In this document: one piece after another, positions 49,772 through 62,453 of the stretch | Layout of the letters: every line of letters starts with the position of its first letter | Position numbering within the stretch: position 1 is the stretch's first letter | From: Pseudomonas sp. KK4 | GTDB taxonomy: Bacteria; Pseudomonadota; Gammaproteobacteria; Pseudomonadales; Pseudomonadaceae | DNA length: 64,000 bases | Assembly: GCF_001984065.1 (NCBI RefSeq) | Contig: NZ_LYVP01000021.1 | Location: forward strand, 1-64,000 | Reading direction: 5' to 3' | Translations under genes and position numbers: made by a program | Notes under the pieces: generated by a model | What the model was told of the DNA's origin: nothing | What the model saw: the letters and a program-made list of their open reading frames with translations, nothing else | The model's database searches: none

Positions 49772-51625
49772 TCAGACCGCTACCAGCACGACAGCGCCAA
49801 TGACCAGCACGGCACCAGCAGCCATCGAGGCGGCATACCAACGCAGTTGACCGGTCTCGGTACGGCTCAGGGCGGTGTGACCGCCTTTGGCCATGCGCGG
49901 GATCAGACCGATGGTCTGGTCGAGCGGGTCTTTGCGCAGCATGTGGCTGATCGCCAGGTATGGCTTGACGAACAGTTTGTCGTAGATCCAGTCGAAGCCC
50001 CAGGCAGCGAACCACCAGGCCGACAGGAAACGGCCGATGCCGCTGTTGGCGATGGCGGTGACGAAGCGGCGCTTGCCCAGGAACAGCAGCGCGGCCAGCA
50101 GGATACCGGCCAGGGCGATGGCGCCCGAAGCGATTTCCAGACTGTGCTTGGCTTCGCCGCCGGCATGGCCGACGCTTTCCGGCAGTACGCCGTGCAGTGG
50201 CGGAACGATCATCGCGCCGATGGCGGTGGACAATACGATCAGCACCGACAGTGGCAGCCAGTGGGCAATGCCGTGACCGGCATGGGCTTCGGTCTTCGCT
50301 TCACCGTGGAACGCGATGAAGATCAGGCGGAAGGTGTACAGCGAGGTCATGAACGCGCCGACCAGACCTGCGTAGAGCAGACCGTGGTTGCCGCTGGCGA
50401 ACGCTTCCCAGAGGATTTCGTCCTTGGAGTAGAAGCCTGCGGTCACCAGTGGCAGGGCCGCCAGGGCCGCACCGCCGACGATGAAGCTGGCGTAGGCCAG
50501 CGGCAGTTTCTTCCACAGGCCGCCCATCTTGAAGATGTTCTGCTCGTGGTGGCAGGCAACGATCACCGCACCGGAGGCAAGGAACAGCAGGGCCTTGAAG
50601 AAGGCGTGGGTCATCAGGTGGAAAATCGCGCCATCCCAGGCACCGACGCCCAGGGCCAGGAACATGTAGCCGATCTGGCTCATGGTCGAGTAGGCGAGGA
50701 TTCGCTTGATGTCGGTCTGGACCAGCGCGGCAAAACCGGCCAGGACCAGGGTCACGCCACCCACCAGGCCCACCAGGTGCAGGATTTCCGGCGCCAGGGT
50801 GAACAGGCCGTGGGTACGGGCGATCAGGTAGACACCGGCGGTCACCATGGTTGCGGCGTGGATCAGTGCCGAAACCGGGGTAGGACCGGCCATCGCGTCC
50901 GCCAGCCAGGTTTGCAGCGGCAGTTGCGCGGATTTACCGACAGCGCCGCCCAGCAGCATCAGGGTGGCCAGGACCATCCAGGTGTCGCCAGCCTGGAATT
51001 TCTGCGGTGCCAGCACCAGCAGTTCCTGAACGTTCAGCGTGCCCAGTTGGGCGAACAGGATGAACAGGCCGATGGCCATGAACACGTCGCCGATACGGGT
51101 CACGATGAAGGCCTTGAGTGCGGCGTTACCATTGTTGCGGTTGCTGTAGTAGAAACCGATCAACAGGTACGAGCACAGGCCCACGCCTTCCCAGCCGAAG
51201 TACAGGAACAACAGGTTATCGCCCAGGATCAGGAACAGCATGCTGGCGATGAACAGGTTGGTGTAGGCGAAGAAACGCGAGTAACCGTCTTCACCACGCA
51301 TGTACCAGGAGGCGAACAGGTGGATCAGGAAGCCGACGCCCACCACCACACCAAGCATGGTCACGGACAGACCATCCAGGTACAGGGCGAAGTTCGGCGT
51401 GAAGCCTTCCACCGCCATCCAGCGCCACAGCACTTGAACGTAGGCGCCACCTTCCGGTGGGGCCACGTTGAACTGCCAGATCACGTAGGCGGTGACGATC
51501 GCCGACAGGCCGATGGAGCCGACGCCGATCAGCGCCGCGAGGTTTTCCGAGATGCGTCCACGGGAGAACGACAGCAGCAGGAAACCAATGAGAGGGAATA
51601 CGAAAGTCAGAAAGAGTAGGTTCAT
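49772..51625 (-). CDS. nuoL: NADH-quinone oxidoreductase subunit L
   Basis: A 617-residue antiporter-like subunit with the long C-terminal lateral helix region (about 500-617). [20 protein letters not shown] and [20 protein letters not shown] are the proton-channel motifs. It lies at the far end of the membrane arm. Its ATG overlaps the nuoK stop (ATGA). Confidence 0.97.
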   Translation of the reverse strand: MNLLFLTFVFPLIGFLLLSFSRGRISENLAALIGVGSIGLSAIVTAYVIWQFNVAPPEGGAYVQVLWRWMAVEGFTPNFALYLDGLSVTMLGVVVGVGFLIHLFASWYMRGEDGYSRFFAYTNLFIASMLFLILGDNLLFLYFGWEGVGLCSYLLIGFYYSNRNNGNAALKAFIVTRIGDVFMAIGLFILFAQLGTLNVQELLVLAPQKFQAGDTWMVLATLMLLGGAVGKSAQLPLQTWLADAMAGPTPVSALIHAATMVTAGVYLIARTHGLFTLAPEILHLVGLVGGVTLVLAGFAALVQTDIKRILAYSTMSQIGYMFLALGVGAWDGAIFHLMTHAFFKALLFLASGAVIVACHHEQNIFKMGGLWKKLPLAYASFIVGGAALAALPLVTAGFYSKDEILWEAFASGNHGLLYAGLVGAFMTSLYTFRLIFIAFHGEAKTEAHAGHGIAHWLPLSVLIVLSTAIGAMIVPPLHGVLPESVGHAGGEAKHSLEIASGAIALAGILLAALLFLGKRRFVTAIANSGIGRFLSAWWFAAWGFDWIYDKLFVKPYLAISHMLRKDPLDQTIGLIPRMAKGGHTALSRTETGQLRWYAASMAAGAVLVIGAVVLVAV

Positions 51626-51930
51626 CCGCGCATCTCACTGGCAGCGTCGATATCGAGCGTGTGGAAGCGGCGATACAGTTGCAGCAGGATCGCCAGGCCG
51701 ATACTGGCCTCGGCGGCTGCCAGGCTGATCACCAGGATGAACATGATCTGTCCATCCGGCTGCGCCCAGCGGCTGCCGGCCACGATGAACGCCAGTGCGG
51801 AGGCGTTCATCATCACTTCAAGACTCATCAACACGAACAAAATGTTGCGGCGGACCATCAGGCCGACCAGACCGAGGCAGAACAGGATGCCGGCGACCGC
51901 CAGACCATGCTCCATAGGGATAGCAGGCAT
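51622..51930 (-). CDS. nuoK: NADH-quinone oxidoreductase subunit K
   Basis: A 102-residue membrane protein with three helices. [20 protein letters not shown] and [18 protein letters not shown] contain the two conserved membrane glutamates. ATG 51930 is chosen over ATG 51936 because AAGGAG is eight bases from the first and only two from the second; 102 residues is also the usual length. Confidence 0.95.
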   Translation of the reverse strand: MPAIPMEHGLAVAGILFCLGLVGLMVRRNILFVLMSLEVMMNASALAFIVAGSRWAQPDGQIMFILVISLAAAEASIGLAILLQLYRRFHTLDIDAASEMRG

Positions 51931-51932
51931 CG

Positions 51933-52436
51933 TCATTGCTCCTTGGCTTCGTTGCGGCCCAAGTGGAACGCCGTGACGGCTGCGGCAAGCAGCAGCATCG
52001 AGGCGAGTTCGACCACCAGCAGGTAAGGACCGAACAGGCTGATGCCCACGGCCTTGGCGTCTACGGTGGTGTGGCCGACGGCCTGACCGCTCTGGTGGGC
52101 GAACAGCACATACAGCAGTTCAACCAGCAGCAAGGCGGCGAGGGCGACCGGGCCGCCCCAGATACCGGGCTTGAGCCAGACGCGCTCTTGCTGAACCGAG
52201 GCGGGCCCCAGGTTCAGCATCATCACCACGAACACGAACAGCACCATGATGGCGCCAGCGTAGGCGATCACTTCCAGGACACCGGCAAACGGTGCGCCGA
52301 GGGCGAAGAACGTCATGGCCACGGCGATCAGCGAAATGATCAGGTAGAGCAGGGCGTGCACGGGGTTGGTGTTGGTGATCACGCGAAGCGTGGACACCAC
52401 AGCGATACCCGATGCGAAATAGAAAGCGAATTCCAT
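51933..52436 (-). CDS. nuoJ: NADH-quinone oxidoreductase subunit J
   Basis: A 167-residue subunit with five helices. [20 protein letters not shown] contains the pi-bulge helix that couples quinone reduction to pumping. It lies between nuoI and nuoK in the standard order. Confidence 0.96.
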   Translation of the reverse strand: MEFAFYFASGIAVVSTLRVITNTNPVHALLYLIISLIAVAMTFFALGAPFAGVLEVIAYAGAIMVLFVFVVMMLNLGPASVQQERVWLKPGIWGGPVALAALLLVELLYVLFAHQSGQAVGHTTVDAKAVGISLFGPYLLVVELASMLLLAAAVTAFHLGRNEAKEQ

Positions 52437-52445
52437 CTTTCTTCC

Positions 52446-52991
52446 TTAAGGCAGCAAGCTCTTCACGTTGATCGGTTCGGCTTCATTCTGCGCGGAGCCT
52501 TTCGGCTTACCGGCAATCGCCATACCTGCAACACGATAGAAGTTGTAATCAGGGTTTTTGCCGGGGCCGGAGATCAAAAGATCTTCTTTCTCGTAAACCA
52601 GGTCCTGACGTTTGAACTCGGCCATCTCGAAATCCGGTGTCAGCTGGATCGCGGTGGTCGGGCAGGCTTCCTCACAGAGACCGCAGAAAATGCAGCGCGA
52701 GAAGTTGATGCGGAAGAAGTCCGGGTACCAGCGACCGTCTTCGGTTTCAGCTTTCTGCAGCGAGATGCAACCGACCGGGCAAGCCACGGCGCACAGGTTG
52801 CAGGCCACGCAGCGCTCTTCGCCGTCGGGGTCGCGGGTCAGGACGATACGGCCACGGTAGCGCGGCGGCAGGTAGACCGGTTCTTCCGGATACTGCAGCG
52901 TGTCGCGCTTGCGGAAGGCGTGGCCGAAAATCATCACCAGGCTGCGAAGCTGGGTGTAGAGGCCATGCACGATGTCAAAAATGTACTTCAT
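52446..52991 (-). CDS. nuoI: NADH-quinone oxidoreductase subunit I
   Basis: A 181-residue protein with two [4Fe-4S] motifs, [12 protein letters not shown] and [12 protein letters not shown] (clusters N6a and N6b). It carries electrons from NuoG to NuoB at the joint of the two arms. Confidence 0.97.
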   Translation of the reverse strand: MKYIFDIVHGLYTQLRSLVMIFGHAFRKRDTLQYPEEPVYLPPRYRGRIVLTRDPDGEERCVACNLCAVACPVGCISLQKAETEDGRWYPDFFRINFSRCIFCGLCEEACPTTAIQLTPDFEMAEFKRQDLVYEKEDLLISGPGKNPDYNFYRVAGMAIAGKPKGSAQNEAEPINVKSLLP

Positions 52992-53003
52992 GATTCTCTA
53001 TCC

Positions 53004-54011
53004 TCACTGAGCCGCGACGGCGGGCGTGTTGAGCAACACGATCGCAGCGGTCACCAGCATGTTGACGAGGGTCAGCGGCAGGCAGAACTTCCAGCTGAAA
53101 TCCATCACTTGGTCATACCGTGGGCGCGGAATGGAAGCGCGCAGCAGGATGAACATCATGATGAAGAAACCGGTTTTCAGTGCGAACCAGATGAACGGGA
53201 TCTGCGGCAGGATGCCGAACGGACCGTGCCAGCCACCGAAGAACAAGGTCACCAGCAGTGCCGAAATCAACACGATGCCGATGTACTCGCCGACGAAGAA
53301 CATGCCCCATTTCATGCCGGCGTATTCAATGTGGTAACCGTCGGCCAGTTCCTGTTCCGCTTCCGGCTGGTCGAAGGGGTGACGGTGAGTCACGGCCACG
53401 CCTGCGATGAAGAAGGTCAGGAAACCGAAGATCTGCGGAATGATGAACCACAGGTGCTGGGCCTGGTAATCGACGATGTCGCGCATGTTGAACGAGCCGA
53501 CCTGAATCACGATGCCCATCAGCGACAGGCCCATGAACACTTCGTACGACACGGTCTGGGCCGAGGCCCGCAAGCTGCCCAGCAGGGCGAACTTGTTGTT
53601 GCTCGACCAACCGGCGAACAGCACCGCGTAGACCGACAGACCGGCCATGGCGAAGAAGAACAGGATGCCGATGTTCAGGTCCGCCACGCCCCAGGTCGGG
53701 GTGATCGGGATGATCGCGAAGGCAATCAGCAGGGCGCTCATGGCCACGACCGGTGCCAGGGTGAAGATCATCTTGTCGGCGAACGGTGGGGTCCAGTCTT
53801 CCTTGAAGAACATCTTGATCATGTCGGCAGCGATCTGGAACGCGCCGAACGGGCCGACGCGGTTCGGACCGTAACGGTCCTGCCAGAGGGCGAGCAGACG
53901 ACGCTCGACCCAGCTGAGCAGGGCGCCGCAGACCACCACGGCAAGCAGGATCACCACGGCCTTGAGGACCGCGATGATGATGTCGATCACTTCAGGAGTG
54001 AACAAGGTCAT
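53004..54011 (-). CDS. nuoH: NADH-quinone oxidoreductase subunit H
   Basis: A 335-residue subunit with eight or nine helices. [20 protein letters not shown] and [18 protein letters not shown] form the quinone-site loops. It shapes the quinone tunnel with NuoB and NuoD. Its ATG overlaps the nuoG stop. Confidence 0.97.
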   Translation of the reverse strand: MTLFTPEVIDIIIAVLKAVVILLAVVVCGALLSWVERRLLALWQDRYGPNRVGPFGAFQIAADMIKMFFKEDWTPPFADKMIFTLAPVVAMSALLIAFAIIPITPTWGVADLNIGILFFFAMAGLSVYAVLFAGWSSNNKFALLGSLRASAQTVSYEVFMGLSLMGIVIQVGSFNMRDIVDYQAQHLWFIIPQIFGFLTFFIAGVAVTHRHPFDQPEAEQELADGYHIEYAGMKWGMFFVGEYIGIVLISALLVTLFFGGWHGPFGILPQIPFIWFALKTGFFIMMFILLRASIPRPRYDQVMDFSWKFCLPLTLVNMLVTAAIVLLNTPAVAAQ

Positions 54012-56722
54012 TGCGCTGCCTCCTGCAGACCGTCAACGGATTTGCCAAAGATTGCTGGCGGAATGCCGGCAATGCCCGCAGGCAGTGCCACCAGACCAGC
54101 GCCCAGCTCTTCATTGATGCGCAGCGGCAGACGCAGGGCCTGGCCGGCTACGTTCAAGCTCAGCAGGGCACCGTCGTTGACGCCCAGGCGGTCGGCTTCG
54201 GACTTGGCCAAAGCGACGTAGGCAGCCGGAATGCGTTCCTGAACCGGCGCGGCTTTCGAAGAGTTCTCTTCGCTGCCGAACAGGTGGAAGAACGGCACAA
54301 CCTGCCAGGTACCCTGGGCCGGGTTGAACGCGCGCGGAACGTTGGCGAACCAGTTCAGCGAGTCACCGGTGCTTTCGATCAGGCGGGTGCCCGGGTCGCC
54401 GGCACGGATGTGACCACCGACTTCGTCCTGGAACTTGTTCCAGGCCTGCGGCGAGTTCCAGCCCGGAGACCAGGCGAACGGCACTTGCTGACGCGGTTCG
54501 GCCGAGCCCGAGTAACCTTCCATGGAGAAGGCGAACGCGGTGTCCTTGTCCTGCGGGGTACGCGGTTCGTGCACGCTGATGTCGGCGCGCATGGCGGTAC
54601 GACCGGAGTAACGCAGCGGTTCACGGGCCAGTTTCAGACCCTTGATGCGGAACGCGGCGGACGGTGCGGCGTCGACGATGCGGTTGAGCAGCGGGGTGCT
54701 CGAGGCGACGGCGGCGGTGACGTGGTCGAGTTGGGTCCAGTCGATCGGCTGGTTCAGCAAGGTGGCGCGCAGGGCATGCAGCCAGCGCCAGCCTTCGTGA
54801 ACCAGGATGCTGGCGTCCATGTACTTCGGATCGAACACCTGGAAGAAACGCTGGGCGCGGCCTTCCTGGCTGACCAGGGTACCGTCGCCTTCAGCGAAGC
54901 TGGCAGCTGGCAGGACCAGGTGCGCGCGATCGCTGGTGGCGGTCTTCTGGTGGTCGGCAACGATCAACACTTGGGCGGCGCTCAGGGCAGCGTCGACCTT
55001 GGCCTTGTCGGTGCGGGTGTACAGATCGTTTTCCAGCACGACGATGGCGTCGGCCTTACCGTCGATCACCGCTTGCAGCGCGGCGTCGACCGATTCGCCA
55101 CCGAGCATGGCCAGGCCCAGGCTGTTGGCCTCTGGCACGATCAGGCTGATGGAACCGTTTTTCTCGCGCAGCTTCAGGGCTTTGGCGATGTTCGCGGCGG
55201 CTTCGATCAAGGCTTTGGAGCCCAGGGAAGTACCGGCGATGATCAGTGGGCGCTTGGCCGCGAGCAGGGCGTCGGCGATACGCTTGGCCAGGTCCAGGGC
55301 TTCGGTGTCCAGGCCTTCGACGGCCGGTGCGCTGGCGTCCAGGGCGTGGGCCACGGCGAAACCGATGCGGGCCAGGTCGTCGGGCGCGGCGTGAACGCAC
55401 TCTTCGGCGATGTCGTCGAGCTTGGTTTCAGCCAGGCTGGCAATGAACAGCGGGTTCAGCGCGTGCTGACCGATGTTCTTCACCGCAGCGTCGAGCCAAG
55501 GCTGGACGCGCATGGCGTCGGCCATGTCTTCAGCTTTACCCTTGACCGATTGACGCAGGGACAGCGCCATGCGGGCAGCGGTCTGGGTCAGGTCTTCACC
55601 GAGGACGAACACGGCGTCGTGGTCTTCGATGTCGCGCATGTTCGGCACAGGCAGCGGGCTGTCTTTCAATACCTGCAGGACCAGGCGGATGCGTTCCAGC
55701 TCACCGGCTTCGATACCGGAGTAGAAGTGCTCGGCACCGACCAGCTCGCGCAACGCGTAGTTGCTTTCGAGGCTGGCGCGGGGCGAACCGATACCGACGA
55801 TGTTGCGACCGCGCAACAACTCGGCCGCTTTATCCAGGGCTTCGTCCAGGCTCAGCTTGGCGCCGTTGGCCAGCAGTGGCTGACGCGGGCGATCTTCGCG
55901 GTTGACGTAGCCGTAGCCGAAACGGCCACGGTCGCACAGGAAATACTGGTTCACCGAACCGTTGAAACGGTTTTCGATGCGACGCAGTTCGCCGTAACGC
56001 TCGCCCGGGGAGATGTTGCAACCGCTGGAGCAGCCATGGCAGATGCTCGGCGAGAACTGCATGTCCCACTTGCGGTTGTAGCGCTCGGAGTGAGTCTTGT
56101 CGGTGAACACACCGGTCGGGCAGACCTCGGTGAGGTTGCCGGAGAACTCGCTTTCCAGGGTGCCGTCTTCAACGCGACCGAAGTACACGTTGTCGTGGGC
56201 GCCGAATACACCCAGGTCGGTGCCGCCGGCGTAGTCCTTATAGAAGCGCACGCAGCGGTAGCAGGCGATGCAGCGGTTCATTTCGTGGGAAATGAACGGG
56301 CCCAGTTGCTGGTTCTGGTGGGTACGCTTGGTGAAGCGGTAACGGCGCTCGTTGTGGCCGGTCATTACCGTCATGTCTTGCAGGTGGCAGTGACCGCCTT
56401 CTTCACAGACCGGGCAGTCGTGAGGGTGGTTGGTCATCAGCCATTCAACGACGCTGGCGCGAAACACTTTCGCTTCTTCGTCGTCGATGGAGATCCAGCT
56501 GCCGTCGGTGGCGGGGGTCATGCAGGACATGACGATCCGACCACGCTTGTCGTTCTCGTCGGTGTACTGCTTGACCGCGCACTGGCGGCAAGCGCCAACG
56601 CTGCCAAGGGCGGGGTGCCAGCAGAAATAAGGGATATCGAGGCCTAGCGACAGACATGCCTGTAACAGGTTGTCTGCCCCATCGACTTCGAGCTCTTTGC
56701 CGTCTACGTGGATAGTGGCCAT
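54008..56722 (-). CDS. nuoG: NADH-quinone oxidoreductase subunit G
   Basis: A 904-residue iron-sulphur subunit. The N-terminal [2Fe-2S] site includes [20 protein letters not shown]. His/Cys ligands lie in [17 protein letters not shown], and [4Fe-4S] ligands in [14 protein letters not shown] with CPTGVF. The N7-type motif [13 protein letters not shown] is present. A large molybdopterin-oxidoreductase-like domain follows. It relays electrons from NuoF toward NuoI. Confidence 0.97.
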   Translation of the reverse strand: MATIHVDGKELEVDGADNLLQACLSLGLDIPYFCWHPALGSVGACRQCAVKQYTDENDKRGRIVMSCMTPATDGSWISIDDEEAKVFRASVVEWLMTNHPHDCPVCEEGGHCHLQDMTVMTGHNERRYRFTKRTHQNQQLGPFISHEMNRCIACYRCVRFYKDYAGGTDLGVFGAHDNVYFGRVEDGTLESEFSGNLTEVCPTGVFTDKTHSERYNRKWDMQFSPSICHGCSSGCNISPGERYGELRRIENRFNGSVNQYFLCDRGRFGYGYVNREDRPRQPLLANGAKLSLDEALDKAAELLRGRNIVGIGSPRASLESNYALRELVGAEHFYSGIEAGELERIRLVLQVLKDSPLPVPNMRDIEDHDAVFVLGEDLTQTAARMALSLRQSVKGKAEDMADAMRVQPWLDAAVKNIGQHALNPLFIASLAETKLDDIAEECVHAAPDDLARIGFAVAHALDASAPAVEGLDTEALDLAKRIADALLAAKRPLIIAGTSLGSKALIEAAANIAKALKLREKNGSISLIVPEANSLGLAMLGGESVDAALQAVIDGKADAIVVLENDLYTRTDKAKVDAALSAAQVLIVADHQKTATSDRAHLVLPAASFAEGDGTLVSQEGRAQRFFQVFDPKYMDASILVHEGWRWLHALRATLLNQPIDWTQLDHVTAAVASSTPLLNRIVDAAPSAAFRIKGLKLAREPLRYSGRTAMRADISVHEPRTPQDKDTAFAFSMEGYSGSAEPRQQVPFAWSPGWNSPQAWNKFQDEVGGHIRAGDPGTRLIESTGDSLNWFANVPRAFNPAQGTWQVVPFFHLFGSEENSSKAAPVQERIPAAYVALAKSEADRLGVNDGALLSLNVAGQALRLPLRINEELGAGLVALPAGIAGIPPAIFGKSVDGLQEAAQ

Positions 56723-56858
56723 GGTTCAAAGTTCTTCGTTGGCCCGGTGTCAGCGGGCGTGGCTAATGGAATCTTGTTGTCCGCGCGAATCAACACAGCC
56801 GTTGAAGGCGTCATCGCGGGAAAAGCGAAAGGCACGGACCCTTCGCTTTTTTAAAGCG

Positions 56859-58214
56859 TTAAGCGCCGACTACGATCGGCCTGGCCAGAGGCGGGACGGC
56901 GGCGCTGGTAGGCGCGATGCCGGCTTCGAACTCGTGGCGGAAGTATTTGATTGCGCTGCCCAACGGCTCCACGGCGCCCGGTGCGTGAGCACAGAAGGTC
57001 TTGCCTGGGCCGAGGAAGCCGACCAGACCCAGCAGGGTCTCGATGTCGCCGGCCTGACCCTGACCGTTCTCGATCGCGCGCAGCAGCTTGACGCTCCACG
57101 GCAGACCGTCACGGCACGGGGTGCAGAAACCGCACGACTCGCGGGAGAAGAACTCTTCCATGTTGCGCAGCAGGGACACCATGTTGACGCTGTCGTCCAC
57201 CGCCATGGCCAGGCCGGTACCCATGCGGGTGCCCACTTTGGCGATGCCGCCGGCATACATTTGCGCGTCCAGGTGTTCCGGCAACAGGAAGCCGGTACCG
57301 GCGCCGCCGGGTTGCCAGGCCTTGAGCTGGTAACCGTCGCGCATGCCGCCGGCGTAGTCTTCGAACAGTTCGCGACCGGTGATGCCGAACGGCAATTCCC
57401 ACAGGCCCGGGTTCTTGACCTTGCCGGAGAAGCCCATGAGCTTGGTGCCCATGTCTTCACTGCCCTCGCGGGACAACGATTTGTACCAGTCCACGCCGTC
57501 GGCAATGATCGCCGGCACGTTGCACAGGGTTTCGACGTTGTTCACGCAAGTCGGCTTGCCCCACACGCCAACGGCGGCAGGGAAGGGCGGCTTGGAGCGT
57601 GGGTTGGCGCGGCGACCTTCCAGGGAGTTGATCAGTGCGGTTTCTTCACCGCAGATGTAACGCCCGGCGCCGGTGTGGACGAACAGTTCGAAATCGAAGC
57701 CGCTGCCCAGGATGTTCTTGCCCAGAAGGCCCGCGGCCTTGGCTTCTTCCACGGCACGGTTGAGGTGCTTGGCGGCGGTGGTGTACTCGCCACGCAGGAA
57801 GATGTAGCCACGGTAGGTTTTCAGCGCGCGAGCACTGATCAGCATGCCTTCGATCAGCAGATGGGGCAGTTGCTCCATCAGCATGCGGTCTTTCCAGGTG
57901 TTCGGCTCCATCTCGTCCGCGTTGCACAGCAGGTAGCGGATGTTGATGGATTCGTCTTTCGGCATCAGGCCCCACTTCACGCCAGTGGGGAAGCCTGCAC
58001 CGCCGCGGCCCTTGAGGCCGGAGTCTTTGACGGTCTGGACGATGTCGTCCTGGGCCATGTCGGCGAAGGCCTTGCGTGCAGCGGCGTAACCGTTCTTGGC
58101 CTGGTACTCGTCGAGCCAGACGGCTTCGCCGTCGTCACGCAGGCGCCAGGTGAGCGGGTGAGTCTCGGCCGAACGCTTGATGCGGTTGGCAGGACCGAAG
58201 GAAGTCAGGGTCAT
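56859..58214 (-). CDS. nuoF: NADH-quinone oxidoreductase subunit F
   Basis: A 451-residue flavoprotein. [17 protein letters not shown] is the NADH/FMN glycine loop, and [12 protein letters not shown] supplies three ligands of cluster N3. It oxidises NADH and passes electrons to the Fe-S chain. A 136-bp gap before nuoG, unusual in this tight operon, holds no gene. Confidence 0.97.
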   Translation of the reverse strand: MTLTSFGPANRIKRSAETHPLTWRLRDDGEAVWLDEYQAKNGYAAARKAFADMAQDDIVQTVKDSGLKGRGGAGFPTGVKWGLMPKDESINIRYLLCNADEMEPNTWKDRMLMEQLPHLLIEGMLISARALKTYRGYIFLRGEYTTAAKHLNRAVEEAKAAGLLGKNILGSGFDFELFVHTGAGRYICGEETALINSLEGRRANPRSKPPFPAAVGVWGKPTCVNNVETLCNVPAIIADGVDWYKSLSREGSEDMGTKLMGFSGKVKNPGLWELPFGITGRELFEDYAGGMRDGYQLKAWQPGGAGTGFLLPEHLDAQMYAGGIAKVGTRMGTGLAMAVDDSVNMVSLLRNMEEFFSRESCGFCTPCRDGLPWSVKLLRAIENGQGQAGDIETLLGLVGFLGPGKTFCAHAPGAVEPLGSAIKYFRHEFEAGIAPTSAAVPPLARPIVVGA

Positions 58215-58708
58215 ACGTAGCCCTCGAGCAATTTGGCAACGCCTGCTGGCTGCACATCACCGAACGTGTCGTCGTCGATCATCAACGCCGGCGCCTTGTC
58301 GCAGTTGCCGAGGCAGCAGACCGGCAGCAGGGTGAAACGACCGTCGGCGGTGGTTTGACCCAGGCCGATGCCGAGCTTGCTCTGGATTTCGCTGACCACC
58401 GACTCGTGGCCGCCGATGAAGCAGACCATGCTGTCGCAGACGCGAATGATGTGGCGGCCGACCGGCTGACGGAAGATCTGACTATAGAACGTCGCCACGC
58501 CTTCAACGTCGCTGGCCGGAATGCCAAGGATTTCGCCGATGGCGTACAGGGCGCCGTCCGGCACCCAGCCACGTTCCTTCTGGACGATCTTCAGGGCTTC
58601 GATAGACGCCGCGCGCGGGTCTTCGTAGTGATGCAGCTCGTGCTCGATGGCCGAGCGCTCGGTTTCACTCAAGGTGAAACGGTCTGTCTGGATAAGCGTG
58701 CTGTTCAT
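58211..58708 (-). CDS. nuoE: NADH-quinone oxidoreductase subunit E
   Basis: A 165-residue thioredoxin-like [2Fe-2S] protein. The ligands are in [10 protein letters not shown] and [11 protein letters not shown] (cluster N1a). It pairs with NuoF. Start and stop overlap or abut the neighbours. Confidence 0.96.
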   Translation of the reverse strand: MNSTLIQTDRFTLSETERSAIEHELHHYEDPRAASIEALKIVQKERGWVPDGALYAIGEILGIPASDVEGVATFYSQIFRQPVGRHIIRVCDSMVCFIGGHESVVSEIQSKLGIGLGQTTADGRFTLLPVCCLGNCDKAPALMIDDDTFGDVQPAGVAKLLEGYV

Positions 58709-58710
58709 GC

Positions 58711-60501
<1,791 letters not shown>

Positions 60502-60567
60502 TTATCGCTTTCGGTCAACGTAAAGAATGAAGCCAGTTGTTCGTTTCTGTGAAACAGCAGAACTGGA

Positions 60568-61242
60568 TCAGACTTCGTCGGGGCTGCGCAGGTTGGTGAC
60601 TGCGATTCGCTGTTCGCGGCGCTTTTCCTTTTCGGAAGGCATCTCGGCGCGATAAACGCCTTGATCGCCAACGACCCAGGAAAGCGGGCGACGCTCCTGG
60701 CCAATCGACTCCTGCAGCAGCATCAGGCCTTGCAGGAAAGCTTCAGGGCGGGGCGGGCAGCCAGGCACGTAGACGTCCACGGGCAGGAACTTGTCCACCC
60801 CTTGAACGACGGAGTAGATGTCGTACATGCCACCGGAGTTGGCGCACGAACCCATGGAAATAACCCATTTCGGTTCGAGCATTTGCTCGTACAGACGCTG
60901 GATGATCGGTGCCATCTTGATGAAGCAGGTACCGGCGATAACCATGAAATCCGCCTGACGCGGCGATGCCCGGATAACTTCGGCGCCAAAGCGCGCGATG
61001 TCGTGGGGCGCCGTGAAGGCGGTGGTCATTTCCACATAGCAGCACGAAAGACCGAAGTTATACGGCCACAGGGAGTTCTTTCGCCCCCAGTTGATCGTGC
61101 CGTTAAGCACGTCTTCGAGCTTGCCCATGAAAATGTTTTTGTGGACTTGATCTTCTAACGGATCGGAAACGGTTTCCCGTTCGCCAATCGGATACTGCTC
61201 GTTAGGAGCATCGGGGTCGATCCTGGTGAGATTGTATTGCAT
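60568..61242 (-). CDS. nuoB: NADH-quinone oxidoreductase subunit B
   Basis: A 224-residue protein that carries cluster N2. The ligands lie in [22 protein letters not shown] and [11 protein letters not shown]. It hands electrons to quinone. The start is the ATG at MQYNLTRID, with GAGG eight bases upstream. Confidence 0.97.
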   Translation of the reverse strand: MQYNLTRIDPDAPNEQYPIGERETVSDPLEDQVHKNIFMGKLEDVLNGTINWGRKNSLWPYNFGLSCCYVEMTTAFTAPHDIARFGAEVIRASPRQADFMVIAGTCFIKMAPIIQRLYEQMLEPKWVISMGSCANSGGMYDIYSVVQGVDKFLPVDVYVPGCPPRPEAFLQGLMLLQESIGQERRPLSWVVGDQGVYRAEMPSEKEKRREQRIAVTNLRSPDEV

Positions 61243-61252
61243 TGCCAAAGCC

Positions 61253-61666
61253 TCATTGTTTCAGCTTCGCTTGCCGCTTGCGCCGAGCTTCCGGAGCCCA
61301 GTCAAGGGCGCCCACTCGGAATAGGTAGACAAGACCTGCCAACAGAATTGCTATGAAAACGAGAGCTTCGACGAATCCGGTCCAGCCGCTTTCGCGGACG
61401 GACACAGACCATGCAAAGAGAAAGAGGGCTTCGATATCGAAGATCACGAACAGCATCGCGACCAGATAGAATTTTGCGGAGAGCCGCAAGCGGGCGCCAC
61501 CTGTAGGTAGCATGCCGGACTCGAACGGTTCGTTTTTGCTGCGGCCCCAGGCTTTTGACCCGAGGAGGCTGGAAACGCCCAGCATGAAGGCACAGAGGCC
61601 GATGACGCCTAGAAGGAAAATGGCAAAGCCCCAGTTGTGGGCCATGAGTCCTGTCGCTTCGGGCAT
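61253..61666 (-). CDS. nuoA: NADH-quinone oxidoreductase subunit A
   Basis: A 137-residue subunit with three helices. [20 protein letters not shown] is the conserved first loop, and [20 protein letters not shown] contains conserved acidic residues. It is the first gene of the operon. The ATG at [11 protein letters not shown] is chosen for its AAGG site and the standard length. Confidence 0.96.
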   Translation of the reverse strand: MPEATGLMAHNWGFAIFLLGVIGLCAFMLGVSSLLGSKAWGRSKNEPFESGMLPTGGARLRLSAKFYLVAMLFVIFDIEALFLFAWSVSVRESGWTGFVEALVFIAILLAGLVYLFRVGALDWAPEARRKRQAKLKQ

Positions 61667-61753
61667 GCTGGTAATCCTTAACAGAGAGCAAAGGTCTCTG
61701 AGCTTGAAAAGAAACAAAGCAGTGACGATATGTCGCAGCAATCAATCCCGCTG

Positions 61754-61782
61754 ATTTTATGGCACAACACCCTGCAAGTAAA
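61754..61782 (-). promoter_or_regulatory. Candidate nuo operon promoter
   Basis: On the minus strand TTTACT (61777-61782) and TAAAAT (61754-61759) are 17 bases apart, about 90 bp upstream of nuoA. The match is fair, and other starts are possible in this long leader. Confidence 0.45.
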
Positions 61783-61811
61783 ATTCCTATAGCGAAATTA
61801 TTTATAGGAAT
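61783..61811. promoter_or_regulatory. Inverted repeat next to the nuo promoter
   Basis: ATTCCTATA and TATAGGAAT form a perfect 9-bp dyad with an 11-base AT-rich spacer, directly upstream of the candidate -35. It looks like a regulator site rather than a terminator. Confidence 0.55.
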
Positions 61812-61915
61812 AAGGACATAGCGCACCTGCAAACCTACGCAGCCCATGCGTTGCGGGCATTAGCCGGGTTTTCGTCAATAATGTTTTGTAGGGGGCGTAA
61901 TGAATATAGTTGGCT

Positions 61916-61934
61916 ATAAATGATAATCAATATT
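61916..61934. promoter_or_regulatory. Possible Fur box in the nuo control region
   Basis: ATAAATGATAATCAATATT matches the Fur consensus at 14 of 19 positions, slightly better than the PrrF box. It is about 250 bp upstream of nuoA and more than 500 bp from the MFS gene. Confidence 0.45.
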
Positions 61935-62051
61935 GTTTGTGATGGTTTTTAAACTGTTTAAGGTGTGGCGAGTTGGGAAGTTGTCTTATATGGGCGTTAT
62001 TGCATGTAGCGGCGGCGTAGGTTTCAGCTGATTTTTGTGGCGTCGTGCTCA

Positions 62052-62141
62052 TGTGGGGGCGGGCTTGCTCGCGAATGCGGTTCAACATTCAGCGTTGATG
62101 TCAGCTGACCTGCCGCATTCGCGAGCAAGCCCGCTCCCACA
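62052..62141. repeat. REP pair
   Basis: Two inverted copies (TGTGGGGGCGGGCTTGCTC and GAGCAAGCCCGCTCCCACA) lie in the nuoA/MFS divergent gap. Confidence 0.8.
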
Positions 62142-62453
62142 GAAGATCTGTGGTGGATGATATTTCGTACGCAAAAAAACGCCCCGAACCAGTCGTATCG
62201 TAGCGAGCGTGATCCTACGCCAAGGGCCCGGCTCGCAAAGCTGCCACTGTATGGAATTGTTGCGAGTTGATTTTGATTGTTCCTCAGGTTTTGCCGGGGT
62301 GGGATAGTGAGGTTGCCGGGTGTAAGCAGTTTCCTACGGACCCTGATTTTTAAAGTGTGAGATTTGTCTCTTTCGAAGATTGGCTTGAATCTCTGGGATG
62401 GATGGCTGCCAAGCACCTCTTCAAAATAGCCAACCCTTCAAGGAGAGCCACCA
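62142..62453. other. Leader region of the MFS gene
   Basis: About 310 bases without a coding frame. It should hold the MFS promoter, but none stands out. AAGGAG, eight bases before the start, is the ribosome site. Confidence 0.4.

Noticed and set aside
49847-51619. A 590-codon plus-strand frame opposite nuoL
   Set aside because: Low-complexity, Gln/Asp/His-rich shadow of a membrane-protein gene.
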